Positions 38,789 through 46,835 of a stretch of 54,213 nt of DNA are shown piece by piece. Origin of the DNA: an uncultured Ignavibacteria bacterium (GTDB lineage: Bacteria > Bacteroidota > Ignavibacteria > Tepidaquicellales > Tepidaquicellaceae); the NCBI GenBank assembly GCA_937974175.1, contig CALJIG010000009.1, positions 1-54,213 of the forward strand, read 5' to 3'. The position numbers were made by a program, and so were the translations under genes. The notes under the pieces are model-generated. The model made no database searches. It was not told the DNA's origin and saw nothing but the letters and a program-made list of their open reading frames with translations. Within the stretch, counting starts at the first letter, position 1, and each line of letters starts with the position of its first letter.

Positions 38789-40210
38789 ATGAAATCTGTT
38801 TCATTTTTCGCGCTACTGTTTATTTCTTCCTCTATATTTTTTTCATGCAATAATGACAGCACGGTAGGCACTGAGCCCGCATCGCCTTTTTTAGGAAGCT
38901 GGTCAGTTGATAGAGTTCAGCTTATCTCTGCTCCGGCATCAGGTGAGTCGTCTGAGCTTAAGCAGCTCTTCATGTCATACGGTGATATGGATGCCCGTAA
39001 TCTTGGGAAGTTAGATATTTCTTTCGGAGCAGATAAATTTATTGAGTACAGCCAAAACCTTCCGAGAGAATACGGCTTCCATCCGAAATTTATCGGAAGC
39101 ACAGGGTTTGCGCCCTTTCGGAATCTGCTATACATTTCCGCTGACGGCGGAAGGAACTGGAACCTGAATTGTTTCCCGGGCGGAGAGTTTGATGAAAGAG
39201 AATTTTCCCCCATCGATGAAAACATATTGTACACATTATACGGAGGCCAGTGGCCTTACAAGGCTAAGCTGTATAAGACAAGCAACAGAGGGCAGAGCTG
39301 GTTTGCAGTTAACGATACTATGCCTGTATTCCTTGCAGCGCAGAACAGCAATTACCATAACGGAGATATTTTTTTCCTGAACGAATCCACAGGATTTGTA
39401 ATGGAAGAAAATTATACCGGCTATACTAAAATATTTAAAACCACTAACGGCGGTAAAGCATGGGTTCCCGTCTTTAATAAAAAAGTCACCTATATTAATA
39501 TAACTTTTCAGGATGAGATGAACGGCCGCGGTTTTAATTATCTTAAGAGCAATAATACATTCGAGTTTGTTACTACTTCCAATGGAGGTGTAAGCTGGAT
39601 AAGTCACCCGTTCACAAATGAGACCTTTCACCAGAGTGAATATTATTTTATCAACCAAAATATCGGCTGGGTATCCGGTCATCTTGATATACAATACAAT
39701 ATGCCATCTGTTTTATTTAAAACCATAGACGGAGGTAAAACGTGGAATAAAATCAGTGATAGAAATATTTACAACATGATTTTTATAAACGAGAATGTCG
39801 GCTTTACATCTGCTTTTAAAACCACTGACGGAGGATATACCTGGTCGCAATACCACTACAGTAATGGCAATGTAATGAGCCCTGTATTGATAAATAATTC
39901 CATCGGTCTTTTTACCTATGATAATAAGCTGCTTATCCGTACAGATGAAGCGGATAATTCAGCCTGGTTTGCATCGGGCAATATCACAAATCCTTTGCTT
40001 AAACAGATTGCAGGAACAAATAATATCGAAATTTATGCCTATGGAAAATTCAGAACAAGTTTTGATAGAATAGTTTTTAATCCTGAACTTTATTCTTCAG
40101 GAATTCGGGAACCGCTGGAAGGAACATTTAATTTTGAAAGGGGAAATTTATATTTAACATTTACTCTGCCTGAAAACGAAGTCTGGAAAATAAAACTAAA
40201 ACGAAACTAA
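38789..40210 (+). CDS. Propeller lipoprotein with flanking beta-domain halves
   Basis: 473 residues; the lipobox SIFFSC puts Cys at about residue 20. After Cys comes a GSWSVDRVQLISAP segment and LDISFGADKF strands. Then follow seven Asp-box units (SADGGRNW, YKTSNRGQSW, FKTTNGGKAW, VTTSNGGVSW, FKTIDGGKTW, FKTTDGGYTW and a degenerate last one), and finally GTFNFERGNLYLTFTLPENE-VWKIKLKRN. The first and last parts look like halves of one lipocalin-like domain with the propeller inserted. The next gene is a close paralogue. Membrane-anchored, unlike the T9SS-sorted propellers. Confidence 0.8.
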   Translation: MKSVSFFALLFISSSIFFSCNNDSTVGTEPASPFLGSWSVDRVQLISAPASGESSELKQLFMSYGDMDARNLGKLDISFGADKFIEYSQNLPREYGFHPKFIGSTGFAPFRNLLYISADGGRNWNLNCFPGGEFDEREFSPIDENILYTLYGGQWPYKAKLYKTSNRGQSWFAVNDTMPVFLAAQNSNYHNGDIFFLNESTGFVMEENYTGYTKIFKTTNGGKAWVPVFNKKVTYINITFQDEMNGRGFNYLKSNNTFEFVTTSNGGVSWISHPFTNETFHQSEYYFINQNIGWVSGHLDIQYNMPSVLFKTIDGGKTWNKISDRNIYNMIFINENVGFTSAFKTTDGGYTWSQYHYSNGNVMSPVLINNSIGLFTYDNKLLIRTDEADNSAWFASGNITNPLLKQIAGTNNIEIYAYGKFRTSFDRIVFNPELYSSGIREPLEGTFNFERGNLYLTFTLPENEVWKIKLKRN

Positions 40211-40248
40211 TTTTTAAATTTAAAATTTAACATTAAACATTTTAGATT

Positions 40249-41682
40249 ATGAGATCAATCTGTCTTTCCTTAGCTATTTTCACTTTTGCATTAATTTTTT
40301 CTTCCTGTGCAAATGATTCACCTGTAACAACAAAAACCTCTGATGACGTTTCCGGCACATGGACAGTAGATAAAGTACAGCTGGTATCTGCGCCAACTAA
40401 CGGCACTGCATCTGCAATGATGAAGCAGGCATTAGTTCCATTGGGCGAACTAAGCGCAAGCTCTGCGGGCTATCTTGATATCACCTTCGGCGGCGAAACA
40501 ATGACAACTATAAATAATGATTTGAATTTAGTTTACAGAGTAGATATGGCTTTCTATGGCAGCTCAGGTTTTGCGTATGACTATGCCCATTACAAAGTCA
40601 GTTCTACAATAAACGGCGGTATTAGCTGGAACAACTATCGCCTGCCCTCCAGCGCAGGGCCTAATATGACTCCCCTTGCTCCTGCAAGCGCAACTACACT
40701 TTATTATGTAGCAAAAAACTTCGGCACTACTGAAAAATTTTATCTTTATAAATCTACTAACCGTGGATTTGATTGGCAGCCTGCAGGTGATAAGCTTCCT
40801 TTTAGCATATACGGTTATTCTGAGTTTAATACCACTCTCGCTTTTGTAAATGAGAATACGGGTTATGCGCTGGGCAGAGATTCTCTGCTCTCTGATAAAT
40901 TATATAAAACTACAAATGGCGGCGTTAACTGGGCTGCCGTATACAATAATACAAACGGTTTCTTCAGATTGTTTTTTGTAAACGAGCAGATTGGCTTCTC
41001 TACAAAGTATAATTTCCCTACAGGATACTCATTAATGAAGACAACAGACGGCGGTATAACGTGGACAAGCTATTCACTTCCTCCCGGAGTCAACGGAATT
41101 GGAGAGATAAATTTTATAAATCCTTCTATCGGTTTTATGAATACAGATGCAGGATTTTACAAAAGTAATAATGGCGGAATATCCTGGATAAAGCATTATG
41201 CAGAACTCAGTTATTTCGCAATTAAAAATGAAAACGAATGCTACGGAATATCAAATTACACAATGCTGAAATCATCAAACGGAGGAGTTGACTGGACACC
41301 TTATGCGGCCGGGGCAAGTTCATATCCGGTACTGATAAGAATGGTTAATAATGAACCTGTATTTTTTTCTGCTCAAAATACATTAATGAAACCGAACGGT
41401 GTAACTGACCCGCTAAAATGGATAGCTAAAGGAAAAATCACTTCCTCTATAATAAAATTAATCTCAGGAGCGGAAGATAAAGAAACTTTTGCCAACGGCA
41501 CTATTGCTTTCGGAGATCTTACACCTGAAGGACAGAACATTACTCTTAAATCCGACAATTATTCTGAAGGACAAAATGAAGCTCAGGGACAAGGTAAATA
41601 TTATTTTTACGAAGGGAATTTATACATCACTCTGAATCTCCCCAATAATGAAGTCTGGAAAATAAAATTGAAGAGAAAATAA
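40249..41682 (+). CDS. Propeller lipoprotein, paralogue of 38789-40210
   Basis: 477 residues with lipobox LIFSSC (Cys about 20). It has the same order as the upstream paralogue: GTWTVDKVQLVSAP, LDITFGGETM, seven Asp-box units (SSTINGGISW, YKSTNRGFDW, YKTTNGGVNW, MKTTDGGITW, YKSNNGGISW, LKSSNGGVDW and a degenerate last unit), then a GKYYFYEGNLYITLNLPNNE-VWKIKLKRK end. The C-terminal 25 residues are the best conserved part of the pair. A 38-bp gap to the upstream gene and a 1-bp gap to the downstream barrel indicate one operon. Confidence 0.8.
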   Translation: MRSICLSLAIFTFALIFSSCANDSPVTTKTSDDVSGTWTVDKVQLVSAPTNGTASAMMKQALVPLGELSASSAGYLDITFGGETMTTINNDLNLVYRVDMAFYGSSGFAYDYAHYKVSSTINGGISWNNYRLPSSAGPNMTPLAPASATTLYYVAKNFGTTEKFYLYKSTNRGFDWQPAGDKLPFSIYGYSEFNTTLAFVNENTGYALGRDSLLSDKLYKTTNGGVNWAAVYNNTNGFFRLFFVNEQIGFSTKYNFPTGYSLMKTTDGGITWTSYSLPPGVNGIGEINFINPSIGFMNTDAGFYKSNNGGISWIKHYAELSYFAIKNENECYGISNYTMLKSSNGGVDWTPYAAGASSYPVLIRMVNNEPVFFSAQNTLMKPNGVTDPLKWIAKGKITSSIIKLISGAEDKETFANGTIAFGDLTPEGQNITLKSDNYSEGQNEAQGQGKYYFYEGNLYITLNLPNNEVWKIKLKRK

Positions 41683-41683
41683 A

Positions 41684-42259
41684 TTGAAGAACACTCAGTT
41701 TATATTTTTAATTCTATTTCTTCCTTCTCTTCTTTTTTCACAGGGAGTGAATAAAACAAATCTCGGCTTTATGGCAGGGCTAAGCATTCCTGTTGCATCA
41801 AAGGATTTCAGCAGCACACACAAAGCAGGATTTAACTTTAACATAAACGTTGACCACACAGTCAGCGAATCAATTGTGCTTGGCGGCGAGCTTGACTTTG
41901 CAAGGCAGACAGGAACCCTGACTGAATATTATGGCGGAGCTACGCACACTAAAGATAATCCATATCAGTTCATTTCTCTTGATGCGTACATGAAGCTTCA
42001 GAATAATCTTGCGCGCGTAAATGAAGGACAGTTTTTTGTCAAGGCAGGCGGAGGCATATGGCTGGCAGCAGTTGATAAACAAGCCGGAGGCGGATACATA
42101 GGGATTCTTTTCGGTCCGGGATTTAATTATCTGCCCGGTAACAATATGAAAATTACATCTGCGCTTGAGTACAGAATTTTTTTAGGCAAGGGTGCGGCTG
42201 AAAACATTTCACTTCTTCAATTCAAAATAGGGTTTTCGTTTTGTTTGAATCCAAGGTAA
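41684..42259 (+). CDS. Outer-membrane beta-barrel protein (TTG start)
   Basis: 191 residues starting at TTG 41684, one base after the stop of the propeller lipoprotein; the signal peptide (KNTQFIFLILFLPSLLFSQ) begins there and no ATG fits. Strands include NLGFMAGLSIPVASKDFSST, VLGGELDFARQTGTL, GQFFVKAGGGIWLA and a final LLQFKIGFSFCLNPR. The G-LSIP-xSKDF motif recurs in the barrel at 52014 (GITIPSSPSDF). Tight coupling suggests that the lipoprotein and barrel act as a pair. Confidence 0.75.
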   Translation: MKNTQFIFLILFLPSLLFSQGVNKTNLGFMAGLSIPVASKDFSSTHKAGFNFNINVDHTVSESIVLGGELDFARQTGTLTEYYGGATHTKDNPYQFISLDAYMKLQNNLARVNEGQFFVKAGGGIWLAAVDKQAGGGYIGILFGPGFNYLPGNNMKITSALEYRIFLGKGAAENISLLQFKIGFSFCLNPR

Positions 42260-42374
42260 CTCAATTCGGTTATATCTCTATATTTATCAACAATTTGTAG
42301 AAAGGGCATTAGCCAAAAAAAATCTTTGTGCCGGATGAATAAATGCACTAATTTGTAGGTATAATTTCATTGTT

Positions 42375-44477
42375 ATGAAAAAAATAATTGTGGTTTTACT
42401 CCTCCTCACATTTAAATTCAGTTTTGCGCAAGGCGGATGGTTTTATCAAAATCCTTATCCTCAATACCCGGCAGTTAACTCCGTAAAATTCCTTAATACA
42501 AGTACAATTTTTGCTTGCGGAAATAATGGAAGCTTTCTTAAATCAACAAACGGCGGTGTGAACTGGAGCGCAACGTATTCTTATATTTCATCTTATCCTG
42601 AAGTTGTGTATAGGGATATTCACATTTTTGGAAATACAATTTATTTATTAAAAATTGTACAGTATAATTTTTACAGTCCACAATACATACAACTAATAAA
42701 AAGCAGTAATGCCGGTGCAAGCTGGGATTCACTTCCAGTCAATAACGGCGCAGGACTAGAAAAGATGAATTTCTTAAATATTAATACGGGGTTTTGCATG
42801 GGTAAATATTATTACGATTCTAGCAAAGTTCTTAAAACAACTAATGGAGGTAAAAGCTGGAATAAAATAATTGCAAACAATGATAGTCTTCTTAGAAATG
42901 CTTTTTTCATAAATGAAAATACAGGATGGGTAGGAAATCCCTATGGCAATAAATATTACAAAACTTCTAACGGAGGCATTACTTGGAATTCGTTTAATAT
43001 AGTAAGTCTTTATCCTGCTGAAAAATTTTGTTTCATAAATGAAAATACAGGATGGTATAACAACAGTTCAACTTTTTTTAAAACAACAAACAGCGGAACT
43101 AACTGGACACAAATGGGCAGCAGCACAGCTTATTATCCGGAGTTCAAATTTAAAGATGAAAACACAGGATGGATATTAAACCAGGGTCCGATGATAACGA
43201 ATGACGGCGGGCTTACATGGAATGACAGCAATTCACAAAACTATTCCTCAGTAGATTTTTTACCTGACGGAACAGGGATTTCCATAGGTTATGGAGGTAT
43301 TAGTAAAACTACAAATTTCGGAATAAACTGGACATCTGTATATAACTCTGCAACATCAGGAGGAATAGAACTTGCGGATGTACATTTTGTAAATTCTCAA
43401 ACTGGAATAGTTGTCGGCAACTGGATTATAACAAGAACAACTGACGGAGGAAACACATGGCAGAAAAAAGACAGCTCAGATAGTTTCTGGTCTGTCAAAT
43501 TTTTTAATGAGACAACAGGTATAGTCGGCGGGTCAGGAATAAGAAGGACTACCGATGCGGGTAATACGTGGAGTATAGCGCTTCCCGGGGAAAGTGGTGT
43601 TTTTTTTAATCTTTCAATTATAAATCAAACAACAGCTATAGCAAACGGTTACTATACTAATAAAATTTATAAAACTACTAATGCCGGACTGAATTGGTTT
43701 GTACTAACTACTATCCCCAATCAATATTCAATTTGTCACTTCATTAATTCCAATACAGGATTTATGATGAATGAAAAAATGTACAGAACTTCAAATGCAG
43801 GCGCAAGCTGGGTAATTGTAGGAAACGATCAGCATTATTCGAGGCAGCCTTTTTATTTTATAAATGATAACACAGGGTGGTTCACCGATACTCAGGTAAT
43901 TAAAAAAACTACTGACGGCGGACTTACATGGTTCGAGCAAACGCCCAATAGCCTTATAAGATTTTACTCTTTTAGTTTTGTAAACGAAAATACAGGATGG
44001 TGTGTGGGAGGATTAAACACTGGTAATATTTATAAAACCACAAACGGTGGTACCAACTGGATAGAAAATAAAGATATTCCTGTACCTGAGCTTAGCGGTG
44101 TTTATTTTCTCAATGAAAATACAGGATGGGCAGTCGGTGATGCAGGGGTGATAATAAAGACAACTACTGGCGGCGGAACAATCGGTATTCAGCAAACTAG
44201 CACAGCTATCCCCAATAAATTTTATTTATCTCAAAATTATCCTAACCCGTTCAATCCCGTTACAAATATAGAATTTTCTCTTCCACAAAAAAGTTTTGTG
44301 AAGCTCAAAGTTTTTGATTTACTCGGAAGAGAAATTGCAAACTTAGTAAACGAAAATTTATCCGCAGGAAGTTATAAATATGATTTCAACGCCTCGGCAT
44401 TAACAAGCGGAATATATTTTTATAAGTTAGAAACAGAAAATTTTTCTGAGACAAAAAAGATGGTTTTAATAAAATAA
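42375..44477 (+). CDS. T9SS-sorted double propeller 1
   Basis: 700 residues: signal peptide (MKKIIVVLLLLTFKFSFAQG), then 14 Asp-box units (from LKSTNGGVNW to IKTTTGG) with FxNENTGW strands between them, then an 85-residue T9SS sorting domain beginning FYLSQNYPNPFNPVTNIEFS. Fourteen units fit two seven-bladed propellers in tandem. It is the first of four similar proteins; the next starts 4 bp after it. Probably exported across the outer membrane and attached to the surface. Ligand unknown. Confidence 0.85.
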   Translation: MKKIIVVLLLLTFKFSFAQGGWFYQNPYPQYPAVNSVKFLNTSTIFACGNNGSFLKSTNGGVNWSATYSYISSYPEVVYRDIHIFGNTIYLLKIVQYNFYSPQYIQLIKSSNAGASWDSLPVNNGAGLEKMNFLNINTGFCMGKYYYDSSKVLKTTNGGKSWNKIIANNDSLLRNAFFINENTGWVGNPYGNKYYKTSNGGITWNSFNIVSLYPAEKFCFINENTGWYNNSSTFFKTTNSGTNWTQMGSSTAYYPEFKFKDENTGWILNQGPMITNDGGLTWNDSNSQNYSSVDFLPDGTGISIGYGGISKTTNFGINWTSVYNSATSGGIELADVHFVNSQTGIVVGNWIITRTTDGGNTWQKKDSSDSFWSVKFFNETTGIVGGSGIRRTTDAGNTWSIALPGESGVFFNLSIINQTTAIANGYYTNKIYKTTNAGLNWFVLTTIPNQYSICHFINSNTGFMMNEKMYRTSNAGASWVIVGNDQHYSRQPFYFINDNTGWFTDTQVIKKTTDGGLTWFEQTPNSLIRFYSFSFVNENTGWCVGGLNTGNIYKTTNGGTNWIENKDIPVPELSGVYFLNENTGWAVGDAGVIIKTTTGGGTIGIQQTSTAIPNKFYLSQNYPNPFNPVTNIEFSLPQKSFVKLKVFDLLGREIANLVNENLSAGSYKYDFNASALTSGIYFYKLETENFSETKKMVLIK

Positions 44478-44481
44478 TTTT

Positions 44482-46623
44482 ATGAAAAAAATAATTTTAG
44501 TACTACTACTCCTCACATTTAAATTAGGAATTGCTCAGACGGGTTGGTTTTGGCAGAACCCTACTCCACAGGGAGCAGACTTGAATGATGTAGTATATTT
44601 AAATTCAACCACAATTATTGCAGTTGGACAGGGTAGTACTTTTCTTAAATCAACAGATTCGGGCTTAACATGGACTGAAAAAAGTTTATTCCCTTATGAT
44701 ATATCTGCGTTAAACAAGTTTAGCTTTGTAAGTATATATGCTTCAGATGAAAACAATATTAAATTATTGCTCCGTTCACAAAATTACAATAATACTATAT
44801 TTATTTATGACATGGTAAGAAGTACTGATGGAGGAACTACTTGGAACACAGATTTTATAGGTTATACTCCCGAAGATAAATTCACAAAAATTACTTTCAC
44901 GAATAATAATACCGGATACGTGTTTTCACAATTTAATTCCAACCCTGAAATATACAGAACAACTAACGCAGGAATAAACTGGAATAAATTTAAAATCAAC
45001 GGCGATTCTACACTCCAATCAGTTTTTTTTCTTAATCAAAATACAGGATGGATTGGTTCGTGGAATAATCGCAAATTTTATAGAACATCTAACGCAGGAA
45101 TTCAATGGGACTCATGCATAATTCAGGATAATTTTTATGTCCCCTACTTTATAAATGAAAACACAGGGTGGATTGCGCCTTTTGGCAGAAGTTATAAAAC
45201 AACTAACGGAGGGATAAACTTTACTCAGCAGGGAGGAGTAGATATTTTCCCTTCTTCAATTTTCTTTACCAACATTAATACAGGATGGGTTGTAGGAAGC
45301 CGCGGAGTAAGCGTTACAACAAATTCAGGAGTTTCATGGCAGCTTACTTATTATTCTCCGCAATATAATTTTGGCAATAGTATTGGTAATGCAGGCTCAT
45401 CAGGTACAAATATTATTGCCGTTGGTATAAATGGTAAGATGGTCAAATCACAGAACTCAGGTTTTAACTGGGATTCGATTTCAAGTTCAAAACTTGGAAC
45501 TAATTTATCGGGCATTTCATTTGTGAATGAAAATACCGGGTGGCTTGTGAGAGATGCCCATTTATATAATTCTACAAATGGTGGAAGTTCGTGGAATCCT
45601 AAAGACACCGTTAATTTAATTTATGAAGTAAAATTTCTAAATCAGAACACAGGAGTAACAGTTGGCGGAAAAATTTTAACAACTACTAACGGAGGAAATT
45701 CATGGAGCTCCTACCAGGACGGATTTTTTACTTTTGGCGATATTAATTTTGGTAATCAAAATATCTGGTATGCGTATGGGTATGATGGAACAGTTACTTC
45801 AAGTGAAAAATTAGTTAAAACTACAAATGCAGGACAAAATTGGTTTGACGTTAACTCACCCTCAAACGCTACAACTATGGATTTGTTTTTTGTGAACGAA
45901 AACATGGGTTACAAGTTAGCATATAATGAAATTTCTAAGACCATAAATGGCGGATTAAGTTGGAGCTTAATTAGCGCTCAATGGGGAACTAAACTTTGGT
46001 TTGTAAATGAAAATACAGGATGGATAACTGCAGGCAGCGCAATTTTAAAAACAACAAACGGTGGCGTAAACTGGATTCCTGTTTTTGACCGTGGTGATAA
46101 TTATAGTTTTACAAACATAAAATTTATTAACAATCTAACCGGCTACGCTACCGGAGGAATTTATCCCGGTGGTGTAATTATTAAAACAACTGATGGTGGA
46201 CTGAATTGGGATATTAATAGCAATTATTACACTCCTAAAATTAACGAATTAGATTTTATTAATGCAATTACAGGTTGGGCAATTGGTGAAAAAGGAACTC
46301 TGATAAAAACCACTACGGGCGGAACTATAGGCGTGCAGCAGATAAGCACTTCCCTCCCCGATAAATTTCATCTATCACAAAATTATCCCAACCCGTTCAA
46401 TCCCGTTACAAATATAGAATTTTCTCTTCCACAAAAAAGTTTTGTGAAGCTCAAAGTTTTTGATTTACTCGGAAGAGAAATTGCAAACTTAGTAAACGAA
46501 AATTTATCCGCAGGAAGTTATAAATGTGATTTCAACGCATCGGCATTACCAAGCGGAATATATTTTTATAAACTCGAAACGGAAAATTTTTCAGAGACAA
46601 GAAAAATGGTGCTGGTAAAGTAA
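44482..46623 (+). CDS. T9SS-sorted double propeller 2
   Basis: 713 residues with signal peptide MKKIILVLLLLTFKLGIAQT and a GWFWQNPTPQG start shared with the third copy. Fourteen Asp-box units are counted, from LKSTDSGLTW through YRTSNAGIQW and SKTINGGLSW to the final IKTTTGG. The sorting domain has the variant SALPSGIYFYKL. About 300 bp at its 3' end are nearly identical to the third copy, although the propeller domains have diverged. A stem-loop and a duplicated domain tail follow the stop. Confidence 0.85.
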   Translation: MKKIILVLLLLTFKLGIAQTGWFWQNPTPQGADLNDVVYLNSTTIIAVGQGSTFLKSTDSGLTWTEKSLFPYDISALNKFSFVSIYASDENNIKLLLRSQNYNNTIFIYDMVRSTDGGTTWNTDFIGYTPEDKFTKITFTNNNTGYVFSQFNSNPEIYRTTNAGINWNKFKINGDSTLQSVFFLNQNTGWIGSWNNRKFYRTSNAGIQWDSCIIQDNFYVPYFINENTGWIAPFGRSYKTTNGGINFTQQGGVDIFPSSIFFTNINTGWVVGSRGVSVTTNSGVSWQLTYYSPQYNFGNSIGNAGSSGTNIIAVGINGKMVKSQNSGFNWDSISSSKLGTNLSGISFVNENTGWLVRDAHLYNSTNGGSSWNPKDTVNLIYEVKFLNQNTGVTVGGKILTTTNGGNSWSSYQDGFFTFGDINFGNQNIWYAYGYDGTVTSSEKLVKTTNAGQNWFDVNSPSNATTMDLFFVNENMGYKLAYNEISKTINGGLSWSLISAQWGTKLWFVNENTGWITAGSAILKTTNGGVNWIPVFDRGDNYSFTNIKFINNLTGYATGGIYPGGVIIKTTDGGLNWDINSNYYTPKINELDFINAITGWAIGEKGTLIKTTTGGTIGVQQISTSLPDKFHLSQNYPNPFNPVTNIEFSLPQKSFVKLKVFDLLGREIANLVNENLSAGSYKCDFNASALPSGIYFYKLETENFSETRKMVLVK

Positions 46624-46765
46624 CTATTATGTTCCCCTCCTTTACAAGGAGGGGTTAGGGGTGGTTTAACGTGTAATTGTCTCGGCATTAACAAGCGGAA
46701 TATATTTTTATAAACTCGAAACGGAAAATTTTTCAGAGACAAGAAAGATGGTGCTGGTGAAGTAA
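46624..46765 (+). pseudogene. Stem-loop spacer plus duplicated T9SS domain tail
   Basis: 46624-46680 holds the 9-bp stem CCCCTCCTT/AAGGAGGGG with a TAC loop and a GGTTAGGGGTGGTTTAACGT stretch. 46682-46765 is an in-frame copy of the last 27 codons plus stop of the sorting domain (from SALTSGIYFYKL to MVLVK), with no start codon or upstream domain. The same module occurs twice more at 51387-51671. Confidence 0.85.
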
Positions 46766-46798
46766 TTTTCAGCAGTTATATTTTTACATATTTAAGTT

Positions 46799-46829
46799 AT
46801 TGTATAATAGTTAATTTGTGATATACAAT
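46799..46829 (+). promoter_or_regulatory. Start-proximal inverted repeat before double propeller 3
   Basis: ATTGTATA (46799-46806) and TATACAAT (46822-46829) form an 8-bp stem ending 6 nt before the ATG at 46836. A GTG start at 46818 would lie inside it, which favours the ATG. Confidence 0.4.
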
Positions 46830-46835
46830 TTAGTT

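Noticed and set aside
39236..39694. 152-codon minus-strand frame in the propeller lipoprotein gene
   Set aside because: It is antisense to well-formed Asp-box repeats; its length follows from the low stop frequency opposite the repeated codons.
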